Shown here piece by piece: positions 1 to 5,085 of a stretch of 5,085 bases of DNA. Within the stretch, counting starts at the first letter, position 1; each line of letters opens with the position of its first letter. The stretch is from Nanobdellota archaeon (lineage in GTDB: Archaea > Nanobdellota > Nanobdellia > Parvarchaeales > Parvarchaeaceae), in the NCBI GenBank assembly GCA_021818665.1, contig JAKATQ010000049.1:1-5085 (forward strand), given 5' to 3'. A program made the translations under genes and the position numbers. A model generated the notes under the pieces. The model was not told the origin of the DNA. It saw nothing but the letters and a program-made list of their open reading frames with translations, and made no database searches.

Positions 1-380
1 TTTAGCTTGAACGGCGAGTAAAGAAGAGACGGGCGATTGCTTGTCGATATGTCGAACTTGTGCGTGTGGTGCAGGACCTGCGGCGGGCATATCTCGCTGC
101 ACAGCCCGCAGAAGATGCAGCGGTTGAAGTCTATGGCCGGAGCCTCATCGCGTGCGTTGCGCGGGAGATTAAGATTTATCTTCTCCATCCTTATGGCGTC
201 CGCTGGGCATATCCTAAAACACAGCTCACATCCTATGCAATTATCAAGGTCTAGACTGAGCATCCCGCGGCTCCTCTTCTCGTACGGCAGCGGGACGTCC
301 GGGTACATCACTGTCGACGGCTTCTTAGTCACGTTTGCGAGCGAATAGTACACAGCCTTGAAGGTCTCTTTAAGCCCCAT
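1..380 (-). CDS. nuoI: NuoI-like 2x[4Fe-4S] ferredoxin subunit of complex I (partial, C-terminus beyond left edge)
   Basis: This is the peripheral-arm subunit that carries clusters N6a and N6b and passes electrons toward NuoB. Translating the reverse complement from the ATG at 380-378 gives 126 codons with no stop before the window edge. Two ferredoxin motifs are visible: CIGCELCFRICP (Cys48, 51, 54, 58) and CIFCGLCSEICP (Cys88, 91, 94, 98). The second is nearly the NuoI/Nqo9 signature. All eight cluster cysteines are present. The start follows the nuoH stop by one base, and a GTGGTG Shine-Dalgarno-like site lies 7 bases upstream. The N-terminal 47 residues lack a membrane segment, as expected for a soluble subunit. 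Bacterial NuoI is usually about 160-180 residues, so roughly a quarter to a third is probably missing. The identification is strong; only the C-terminal end is unseen. Confidence 0.95.
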   Translation of the reverse strand, partial: MGLKETFKAVYYSLANVTKKPSTVMYPDVPLPYEKRSRGMLSLDLDNCIGCELCFRICPADAIRMEKINLNLPRNARDEAPAIDFNRCIFCGLCSEICPPQVLHHTHKFDISTSNRPSLLYSPFKL

Positions 381-381
381 A

Positions 382-1383
382 TTAGAACACCACTAGTCCG
401 CCGATTATCAGAAGATTTATGACCGACAGCGGCAGCATTATATTAAAGCCCAGCTTTATCAGCTGGTCTATCCTCGGTCTGTTGAACACCCAGCGCAGAG
501 TCATCATGACGAAGGTGACTACGACTGCCTTTATCCAGAACCAGAGATAATTCGGAAGGAGCGGCCCGTTCCAACCCCCAAGGAACAGATATACTATGAG
601 CATAGAGACCACGAGTAGCCTCACGTACTCGGCTATGAAAAACAGGCCGTATCTTATCCCGCTGTACTCTATCTTCCAGCCGGCCTGCAGCTCCTGCGTG
701 GCCTCAGGGATGTCAAAAGGCGCCCTTTCGGTTATCGCGAGCGATGCCATCCAGAACACCGCGAACGTTATCGGCAGATACAGCACGTACCACACGCTCG
801 ACTGCGCGCTCACTATCGTGGATATGTTGTAGCTGCCCGAAAGCACGGCAACACTTATAAGCATTATAAGAAGGGAGAGCTCGTACGTCGTTATTTGTGC
901 GGCGCCACGGAAGCCGCCGAGCATAGAATACTTGTTGTTCTGGCCCCAGCCTGCGAGCAGCACAAAAAGCGGCGACACAGCAAGGAACACGTAAATGAAA
1001 AGGAGATTGTAAGGCAACGGTATTATCGTGAGGTCGTTGTTGCCCCAGGGTATTATGAACACCATCAGGAAAGCTACCGTCGCAAGGGCTATCGGCACGG
1101 CGTTATAGACCAGGCGGTCGACGACACTGTTTGTAATAAACCGTTTCCCGAGCAATTTCATCACGTCCGCTATGTTCTGGAGCAGGCCGAACTTTCCGGT
1201 GTACACCGGACCATACCTGGACTGTATCCTTGCGGACAGTTTCCTGTCGACCCACCCCAGCAGTATCGGGGCGTTCAGCGTTATCCCAAAACCTATGATG
1301 AACATGAGGAGTATAGCGCCGGCTTCGGAGACCAGCGGCGAGAAGTATCCCGTTAGATAATTGTATATTATAGAGTACATCAT
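382..1383 (-). CDS. nuoH: NuoH-like membrane subunit of complex I (quinone-site and E-channel subunit)
   Basis: NuoH/Nqo8 anchors the hydrophilic arm to the membrane, forms most of the quinone chamber and starts the proton path. The 333-residue product matches family length (about 320-360) and shows eight hydrophobic segments, near residues 21-45, 93-114, 122-147, 161-184, 197-217, 245-270, 279-299 and 309-333. Family landmarks are RKLSARIQSRYGP (47-59), FGLLQNIADVMKLL (65-78), NNKYSMLGGFRGAAQ (149-163), and the acidic loop ERAPFDIPEATQEL (219-232) followed by IEYSG (238-242). These hold the conserved glutamates 219, 227, 231 and 239. The C-terminal RPRIDQL motif (302-308) is present. The ATG overlaps the nuoD stop (ATGA), with GGGGGAG 8 bases upstream. 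A second ATG follows immediately, so the start could be one codon later. DRK replaces the common ERK, and GPV replaces GPN. Confidence 0.96.
   Translation of the reverse strand: MMYSIIYNYLTGYFSPLVSEAGAILLMFIIGFGITLNAPILLGWVDRKLSARIQSRYGPVYTGKFGLLQNIADVMKLLGKRFITNSVVDRLVYNAVPIALATVAFLMVFIIPWGNNDLTIIPLPYNLLFIYVFLAVSPLFVLLAGWGQNNKYSMLGGFRGAAQITTYELSLLIMLISVAVLSGSYNISTIVSAQSSVWYVLYLPITFAVFWMASLAITERAPFDIPEATQELQAGWKIEYSGIRYGLFFIAEYVRLLVVSMLIVYLFLGGWNGPLLPNYLWFWIKAVVVTFVMMTLRWVFNRPRIDQLIKLGFNIMLPLSVINLLIIGGLVVF
388..393 (-). promoter_or_regulatory. Shine-Dalgarno-like site for nuoI
   Basis: On the minus strand this reads GTGGTG, ending 7 bases before the nuoI ATG. It lies inside the last codons of nuoH. 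It supports the ATG at 380 as the start and implies translation from the polycistronic message. Confidence 0.5.
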
Positions 1384-2489
1384 CTGTCTATCTCCCCCGG
1401 CACAGGGTCAAGGCTGCCCAGTATCGCGACCAGATCCGCGACCTTGTGCCCCACCATGAGCTCCCTTAAGGCCTGCATTACGTAGAAGGACGGGCTCCTT
1501 ATCTTTAGGCGATACGGCTTGGTGTCGTCGTTTGTGACCATGTACATGGCGGCTTCACCGCGCGGCGTCTCCTGCCTTACGAAGGTGTATTTCGGAGGTA
1601 TCTTAAAGAACCACGGCACCTTCGTCTTTACCTCTCCAGCCGGCATGTCCTTGACGAGCTGCCGCATCATCTTTATCGACTCCAGTATCTCGTTTATCCT
1701 TATCATGAACCTCGCATAGGCGTCCCCGCCCTTTTCAGTGACTACGTCGAAGTCGAGTTTGTCATATGCCAGATAGGGCTCGTCTTTCCGAAGGTCCCTG
1801 GCGATGCCGGAACCTCTTATGTTGGGGCCGGTAAGGCCGTATTTGTAGGCGAATTCTCGGCTGATAACTCCGACGCCCTTCGTCCTTGCGATGAACAGGT
1901 CGTTTTCGTAAGACAGCGCCTTATACTCGTTCAGGACGCGGTGCTCTATCGTATGCAGCACCGGTAATAACCGCGACTCAAAGTCTTTCGGCAGATCGTA
2001 GTAGACGCCCCCCATCGAAACGTACATGGGCGCGAGGCGACCGCCGCTGACGGATTCCATCAGGTCCATCAGTAGCTCCCGCTCGCGGAAGCCCCACATG
2101 AAAAGCGTGGTGTTGCCGAGGTCCTCACCAACGTGTCCTACGAACAGCAGATGGCTCATGATCCTCTGCATCTCGCACATCAGGGTCCTTATGTAGACAG
2201 CCCGCGGAGGTAGACTAACACCGAGGGCCTTTTCCACGACGCTCGCGTACAGGACCTCCCAGTTCAGCGCAGCTATATAATCCAGCTTGTCGATGACGGG
2301 AGTGTAGGAGTTGTAATTGCGGCCCTCCGCCATCTTCTCGACGCCCCTGTGGACGAAGCCTATCTCCGGCTCGACCTTTACCATGGTGTCGCCCTCTATG
2401 TCGACGACGAACTTCAGCACGCCGTGGGTCGATGGGTGCACCGGCCCTATGTTTATCGTTATCCTGTTCGTAGAACCCGTAGCTTCCAT
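1380..2489 (-). CDS. nuoD: NuoD-like 49-kDa subunit of complex I (quinone-binding, NiFe-hydrogenase large-subunit fold)
   Basis: NuoD/Nqo4 forms the quinone headgroup site next to cluster N2. The 369-residue product starts with the family block GPVHPSTHGVL (15-25) and ends with SLDPVPGEIDR; termination at this ..DR is typical, so the C-terminus is intact. By comparison with Thermus Nqo4 from memory, the quinone-site His38, Tyr87 and Asp139 correspond to His22, Tyr71 and Asp123 here, at the same mutual spacing. The hydrogenase Ni-binding cysteines are absent, which places it with complex I rather than with group 4 hydrogenases. It is not fused to NuoC, unlike in E. coli. It is about 40 residues shorter than Thermus Nqo4, mainly in the loop near residues 285-300. 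The ATG lies one base after the nuoC stop. No clear Shine-Dalgarno site precedes it, so translational coupling is likely. Confidence 0.97.
   Translation of the reverse strand: MEATGSTNRITINIGPVHPSTHGVLKFVVDIEGDTMVKVEPEIGFVHRGVEKMAEGRNYNSYTPVIDKLDYIAALNWEVLYASVVEKALGVSLPPRAVYIRTLMCEMQRIMSHLLFVGHVGEDLGNTTLFMWGFRERELLMDLMESVSGGRLAPMYVSMGGVYYDLPKDFESRLLPVLHTIEHRVLNEYKALSYENDLFIARTKGVGVISREFAYKYGLTGPNIRGSGIARDLRKDEPYLAYDKLDFDVVTEKGGDAYARFMIRINEILESIKMMRQLVKDMPAGEVKTKVPWFFKIPPKYTFVRQETPRGEAAMYMVTNDDTKPYRLKIRSPSFYVMQALRELMVGHKVADLVAILGSLDPVPGEIDR
1392..1398 (-). promoter_or_regulatory. Shine-Dalgarno-like site for nuoH
   Basis: The minus strand reads GGGGGAG, 8 bases before the nuoH ATG at 1383 and inside the 3' end of nuoD. 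It favours the first of the two tandem ATG codons. Together with the ATGA overlap it suggests coupled translation of nuoD and nuoH. Confidence 0.45.
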
Positions 2490-2490
2490 G

Positions 2491-2961
2491 TCAGAACTTC
2501 ATATCCAGGCCGGTCCAGTTCTTCACTTCTTCCGTCACCTCAAAGTCCTTGCGCAGAGGGTGCCCTGGCCAGTCCTCCGGCAGCAATATCCTGCGCTGGT
2601 CCGGATGGTGCCTGAAATCTATGCCAAACAAGTCGTAGGCTTCGCGCTCCTCCCATTCGGCGGACGTGAATATCCCGGCTATCGAATCTATCTCCGCCTC
2701 GTCGCGGTCTATGTTGACGCGTATCGTGAGAAGGTCCTTTTTAGAGTACGACGACAGCACATAGTTCATCTCGAACGTCTTAGGCGGCCTGTCGACCACC
2801 ATAAGCATGAAAAGCAGGTCAAAATATTTTTTTGCCTCTGCGACTATCTTTCTGAGCTGGGTCTTGTCGGCGAGCTCCACGACGGCCTCGTTGTCGTTCG
2901 TGCTGGGCACGTCCTTGAGCATGGAGGGGAACCGTCCCTTTATCCTATCCAAAGACTCCAT
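2491..2961 (-). CDS. nuoC: NuoC-like 30-kDa subunit of complex I
   Basis: NuoC/Nqo5 is a structural subunit of the connecting module that packs against NuoD. The 156-residue product carries the family signature near its C-terminus: WEEREAYDLFGIDFRHHPD (103-121) followed by RRILLPEDWPGHPLRKDF (123-140). The N-terminal 100 residues are the divergent alpha/beta domain usual for the family. Length is at the lower end for stand-alone NuoC. The ATG lies inside nuoB, giving a 17-base overlap, and an AGAGGT site ends 6 bases upstream, which supports this start. The C-terminus stops soon after the signature, with a short tail ending in WTGLDMKF and without the long extension of some bacterial homologues. 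No damage is seen. Confidence 0.95.
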   Translation of the reverse strand: MESLDRIKGRFPSMLKDVPSTNDNEAVVELADKTQLRKIVAEAKKYFDLLFMLMVVDRPPKTFEMNYVLSSYSKKDLLTIRVNIDRDEAEIDSIAGIFTSAEWEEREAYDLFGIDFRHHPDQRRILLPEDWPGHPLRKDFEVTEEVKNWTGLDMKF

Positions 2962-3475
2962 TCTGATACCTCTTTATCTTGTTCTCGCGTATGAGTTTTT
3001 GCAGAACTATGACGGCGTCCATGAACATCTCCGGCCTAGGCGGGCAGCCGGGTATGAACACGTCCGTCGGTATTATGCGGTCTATGCCCTCTATGGTGTT
3101 GTAGCTATCATGGAAAAGGCCCCCGCTGACGTTGCATGCGCCCACCGCTATGACGTACTTGGGGTGCGGCATCTGCTCGTATGCGTTCAGCAGGCGCCTT
3201 GCCATCTTCTTTGATATGGTCCCGCTGCACAGTATAAGGTCCGCTTGGCGCGGGGAATCGCCGACGAACAGCGTTCCCATGCGGTCCGCATCGACTTTTG
3301 TAGCACCGAACGGTATCATCTCCATAGCGCAGCATTTCGTGCCGAACGTAAGCGGCCACAGCGAGCGGCTCCGTCCCCAGTTCATCACGGTCTCTATGAA
3401 CTTTTCCGCCTTCATGAACAGTATCTCGCTCATCCCGGGATACGAGAACTCGTTGCTGCCATGCTCTTCGGCCAT
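2945..3475 (-). CDS. nuoB: NuoB-like subunit of complex I carrying cluster N2
   Basis: NuoB/Nqo6 (PSST, with the fold of the NiFe-hydrogenase small subunit) binds [4Fe-4S] cluster N2, the last iron-sulfur centre before quinone. The 176-residue product has the tandem cysteines in TKCCAMEM (Cys48, Cys49), plus Cys114 in GACNVSGG and Cys144 in PGCPPRPE, which is the full N2 ligand set. The SPRQADLIL (74-82) and GTISKKMA (85-92) blocks are classic for the family. The spacing Cys114-Cys144 is one residue longer than in E. coli because of a slightly longer loop after SGGLF; such variants occur in the family. The ATG shares one base with the nuoA stop (TGATG), and GAGGTG lies 5 bases upstream. The 3' end overlaps nuoC. 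Confidence 0.97.
   Translation of the reverse strand: MAEEHGSNEFSYPGMSEILFMKAEKFIETVMNWGRSRSLWPLTFGTKCCAMEMIPFGATKVDADRMGTLFVGDSPRQADLILCSGTISKKMARRLLNAYEQMPHPKYVIAVGACNVSGGLFHDSYNTIEGIDRIIPTDVFIPGCPPRPEMFMDAVIVLQKLIRENKIKRYQNGVFG
2968..2973 (-). promoter_or_regulatory. Shine-Dalgarno site for nuoC
   Basis: The minus strand reads AGAGGT, 6 bases before the nuoC ATG and inside the nuoB coding sequence. It decides the nuoC start and so the 17-base overlap between the two genes. Confidence 0.6.
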
Positions 3476-3831
3476 CAGAGCACCTCGTCGGCCTTATCCA
3501 TGAAGTACCTCACGAGCAGCAGCAGGAACAGTAGTGATACGCCGACGCCTACGAATACCGCCGCCCCGATTTGTGCTACGCTTTGGCTCCAAAGCAGCAG
3601 GAAAACGAGCATCGCCTCCACGACGACGAAGATTATCGCATAGAAATAGTACTGGAAGCCGAGGAGGCGCGAGCTGGACACGGGTCTTTCGGCCGATTCT
3701 ATGATGACCGACCCCATCCCGGTGCTTTTGATCTTGGGGCTGAGGAAATCTTCAAGATAAAGCAGCCCGACAAGCATGCCGCCGCTTATTACCATGAATA
3801 CCAGCAGCAGGACGAAGTCGTTTATGTCCAT
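3475..3831 (-). CDS. nuoA: NuoA-like small membrane subunit of complex I
   Basis: NuoA/Nqo7 (ND3) is a three-helix subunit beside NuoH at the quinone cavity. From the ATG at 3831 the product is 118 residues, within family range, with hydrophobic helices near 5-27, 61-82 and 85-110. Helix 1 is followed by a hydrophilic loop (28-58), as in ND3. Identity rests on topology, size and position as first gene before nuoB. Sequence motifs are weak: the bacterial YECG-type loop reads IESAERP (44-50), and the FDxE acidic pair of helix 2 appears as Glu72 and Met74. A TTG at 3852 would add seven residues. It lies inside the predicted TATA box, so the ATG, reached by a leaderless transcript, is preferred. 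It is the operon's first gene and overlaps nuoB by one base. Confidence 0.85.
   Translation of the reverse strand: MDINDFVLLLVFMVISGGMLVGLLYLEDFLSPKIKSTGMGSVIIESAERPVSSSRLLGFQYYFYAIIFVVVEAMLVFLLLWSQSVAQIGAAVFVGVGVSLLFLLLLVRYFMDKADEVL
3481..3486 (-). promoter_or_regulatory. Shine-Dalgarno site for nuoB
   Basis: The minus strand reads GAGGTG, 5 bases before the nuoB ATG and inside the last codons of nuoA. It is the strongest ribosome-binding site in the operon. Combined with the TGATG stop-start overlap, it fixes the nuoB start. Confidence 0.65.
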
Positions 3832-3850
3832 ACGGAGTACTATAATCCCC

Positions 3851-3861
3851 AATAATAAAAA
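3851..3861 (-). promoter_or_regulatory. TATA-like box of the nuo operon promoter
   Basis: On the minus strand the sequence reads TTTTTATTATT, centred about 25 bases before the ATG at 3831. In archaea the TATA box sits about 25 bases before the transcription start, so the message would begin at or next to the nuoA start codon and be leaderless. The absence of a good Shine-Dalgarno site there agrees. No experimental start site is available. Confidence 0.55.
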
Positions 3862-3865
3862 CTTA
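3855..3865. repeat. 11-base direct repeat, copy 1 (ATAAAAACTTA)
   Basis: The sequence ATAAAAACTTA occurs here and again at 3948-3958, in the same orientation and 93 bases apart. This copy overlaps the nuo TATA box; on the minus strand it reads TAAGTTTTTAT. It could be a TATA/BRE core or part of an operator, or it could arise by chance in AT-rich DNA. Confidence 0.5.
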
Positions 3866-3947
3866 ACAGGCCGTAAGCGCCAAAAAACGAATCTTGGATG
3901 ATATCAGATAAATGTTATTATGCCCTCCACAGCCGATTAAACAGACG

Positions 3948-3958
3948 ATAAAAACTTA
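3948..3958. repeat. 11-base direct repeat, copy 2 (ATAAAAACTTA)
   Basis: This is an exact second copy of the element over the nuo TATA box. Read on the minus strand it could act as an upstream promoter, with a start near 3925-3930 and a leader of about 95 bases. It could instead be a second binding site for a regulator. A TTAA(A)CAG string lies beside both copies, on opposite sides, which hints at limited wider similarity. Confidence 0.4.
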
Positions 3959-4007
3959 GACACGCCATACATACCGGGAGAAAAGAAAGACAGCGCCGGG
4001 ATTTAGA

Positions 4008-4015
4008 TTTATATC
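4008..4015 (+). promoter_or_regulatory. TATA-like box of the divergent surface-protein gene
   Basis: TTTATATC is centred about 25 bases before the ATG at 4037, with an A/T-rich flank (ATTTAGA) just upstream where a TFB recognition element would lie. The spacing predicts a transcript starting at the start codon. No Shine-Dalgarno site lies in front of that ATG, which fits a leaderless message. Confidence 0.55.
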
Positions 4016-4036
4016 TGGTCGTTGGCATAGTGTTGT

Positions 4037-5085
4037 ATGGGGACAGCGTTGCGATTGCTGATCGGGCTAGCCGTTTTCGCGTCTTTGCTGGCGGGAGCAG
4101 GCCATTCCTTCGGCGTATCCGGTGGAGCGTCGTTTACCGCCATGAACAGCACCATAGGCATAAATCAGGACCTGTTCTTCAACGTCTCGGCCGACTTTCC
4201 GCAGCAGACTTCATACAGTATATTTCTCGGAAACGTATCCATATATAATGGCACTTTTCCGCCGAACTTCGCAGGCTATTCGGTGGTCAAATACAACGTG
4301 ACTAACCTCCCGTCCGGCACGTATCCTTCGTATGCCAAATTCTCCGGCATAAGCTTCCCGTTCGATTCAAATATACAGACGCTGATCAACCCGACGTCGA
4401 GATTCGAGTTCCCTGGCTATTCGCCGGTGACACCAGTATTCAACGGCACGGCAAGCCTGGACATACAGGTCTTAAACGACGGCAACACGCCGCTGTCGTT
4501 CACGTGGTATCTGCCCACAGTCCGGGGCGTCACGTTCTCCCTCACCTATAACCAGCGGTTTTCGCTCGAGCCGAGCCACACTGAAAGCATACCGATAGCG
4601 ATAACGGTCTCCGGCCAGGCCAGCCAGACGCTGGATTTCCAGTTCTCAGCGTCGTCCCAGACCGGCGTCCTGAACAAGACGTACTCTACGCGCCTTTTCA
4701 CGCCGGTAGTCAACCTGTCCTTTTACGGGAGCCAGCTGACGCCCGGGATAGGCAACACAACAATATATTCTGTAAACATAAGGAACGGCGACAACGCCCC
4801 GGTCAACGTGACGTTCCACTTCCTGCTCAGCATAGACAACAACGATTTCTACTACAACAAATCCTACATGGTCAATGAGAGCACGACCGCCGCTTCCGTG
4901 CTGATACCAAAGAGCACGGTCGAACAGGTAAACGCATATTTCCAGAGCGCGAACGGCACGACCACCAACGACGTAATATACACGGCCCCCGCAGTCGGCG
5001 CCTCGTCCTCGTTTTTCAGCGCCATACTAGGCTCGCTCGATTACATCCTGCTGGCCGCAGTCGCGATAACGATACTCCTGATCCT
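4037..5085 (+). CDS. Secreted, sequon-rich surface protein with beta-sandwich-like ectodomains and terminal hydrophobic segment (partial, function unknown)
   Basis: I do not recognise a named family. The frame is open from the ATG at 4037 to the right edge (349 codons). An in-frame TAG at 4028 excludes a longer start. Residues 1-23 look like a signal peptide (Arg6, hydrophobic 7-19, AGA near 19-21). Residues 30-320 are rich in Ser, Thr, Asn and aromatics and contain no cysteine. Residues 136-222 resemble NEW3/COG1470-type domains, with a pattern like VLNDGNTPLSF then SLEPSHTESIPIAITV. Residues 224-318 look like a second sandwich (VNIRNGDNAPVNVTF). Thirteen N-x-S/T sequons occur (Asn37, 49, 66, 71, 87, 136, 213, 226, 240, 257, 274, 280, 306). 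A hydrophobic stretch begins near 336 and is cut by the edge. Export, glycosylation and membrane anchoring are inferred. It may be an S-layer-associated or cell-envelope protein. Confidence 0.75.
   Translation, partial: MGTALRLLIGLAVFASLLAGAGHSFGVSGGASFTAMNSTIGINQDLFFNVSADFPQQTSYSIFLGNVSIYNGTFPPNFAGYSVVKYNVTNLPSGTYPSYAKFSGISFPFDSNIQTLINPTSRFEFPGYSPVTPVFNGTASLDIQVLNDGNTPLSFTWYLPTVRGVTFSLTYNQRFSLEPSHTESIPIAITVSGQASQTLDFQFSASSQTGVLNKTYSTRLFTPVVNLSFYGSQLTPGIGNTTIYSVNIRNGDNAPVNVTFHFLLSIDNNDFYYNKSYMVNESTTAASVLIPKSTVEQVNAYFQSANGTTTNDVIYTAPAVGASSSFFSAILGSLDYILLAAVAITILLI

Noticed and set aside
37..348. Plus-strand frames in the first 350 bases
   Set aside because: The minus strand here encodes the two ferredoxin motifs of NuoI, which explains the open plus frames.
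895..1356. Plus-strand open frame of 153 codons opposite nuoH
   Set aside because: It is antisense to conserved nuoH segments, and its translation is rich in Arg, His and Tyr as expected for the complement of membrane-protein codons.
2317..2994. Long plus-strand open frame (225 codons) opposite nuoD, nuoC and nuoB
   Set aside because: It lies antisense to three genes with clear family motifs, spans their junctions, and its translation shows no recognisable domain. It is a shadow of the coding bias on the other strand.
3108..3359. Minus-strand frame inside nuoB
   Set aside because: It is an alternative frame within nuoB, whose own frame contains the N2 cluster cysteines. Its Arg/Pro-rich translation is typical of an out-of-frame reading.
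1380..3475. Possible group 4 NiFe hydrogenase (Ech/Mbh type) instead of complex I
   Set aside because: NuoD lacks the CxxC Ni-binding pairs at both ends and has the quinone-site His, Tyr and Asp. The presence of nuoA also points to complex I.
3132..3643. Overlapping plus-strand frames opposite nuoB and nuoA
   Set aside because: They are antisense to nuoB and nuoA, in two frames at once, with no motif and no promoter or ribosome site of their own.
3867..3882. Weak inverted repeat around GGCCGTAAGCGCC as an operator or hairpin
   Set aside because: Only three or four base pairs can form, with no T-run. This is no better than chance.
4030..4248. Short plus-strand frame starting with GTG at 4030
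   Set aside because: It lies in a different frame from the long open frame starting at 4037, which has a signal peptide and a consistent composition. The short frame shows no such features.

Overview
The window reads as archaeal chromosome from a respiring archaeon. Six minus-strand genes are the core of an archaeal-type respiratory complex I, in the order nuoA-nuoB-nuoC-nuoD-nuoH-nuoI. nuoC and nuoD are separate, and no nuoE, nuoF or nuoG lies before nuoA. Archaeal traits include frequent ATA (Ile) codons and AT-rich TATA-like boxes about 25 bases before the two outward-facing start codons. The first gene on each side shows no Shine-Dalgarno site, while several genes inside the operon have one. 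The lineage cannot be fixed from the sequence alone. Thermoplasmata or a micro-archaeon of the Micrarchaeota type are guesses only.

Layout: positions 1-380 (minus) hold the N-terminal 126 codons of nuoI, which runs off the left edge. Then, reading rightwards, all on the minus strand, come nuoH (382-1383), nuoD (1380-2489), nuoC (2491-2961), nuoB (2945-3475) and nuoA (3475-3831). Adjacent genes overlap by 1, 4 or 17 bases or are one base apart, so this is one tightly coupled operon transcribed right to left. The membrane-arm genes nuoJ-N would be expected just beyond the left edge.

Positions 3832-4036 form a divergent intergenic region of about 205 bases. It carries back-to-back promoters and an 11-base direct repeat, one copy of which overlaps the nuo TATA box. 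To the right, on the plus strand, an open reading frame starts at 4037 and runs off the window. It encodes a secreted, sequon-rich protein with beta-sandwich-like ectodomains and a hydrophobic segment at its visible end. It resembles archaeal cell-surface proteins, but I do not recognise a specific function.

Together NuoB, C, D and I form the iron-sulfur/quinone connecting module, while NuoH and NuoA form the membrane interface where quinone reduction couples to ion pumping. Key residues are present in B, C, D, H and I. NuoA deviates at positions that are well conserved in bacteria. With no NADH-oxidising module visible, the electron donor is probably not NADH directly. I found no RNA genes, mobile elements or CRISPR arrays. 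The clearest unexplained items are the surface protein and the divergent control region.
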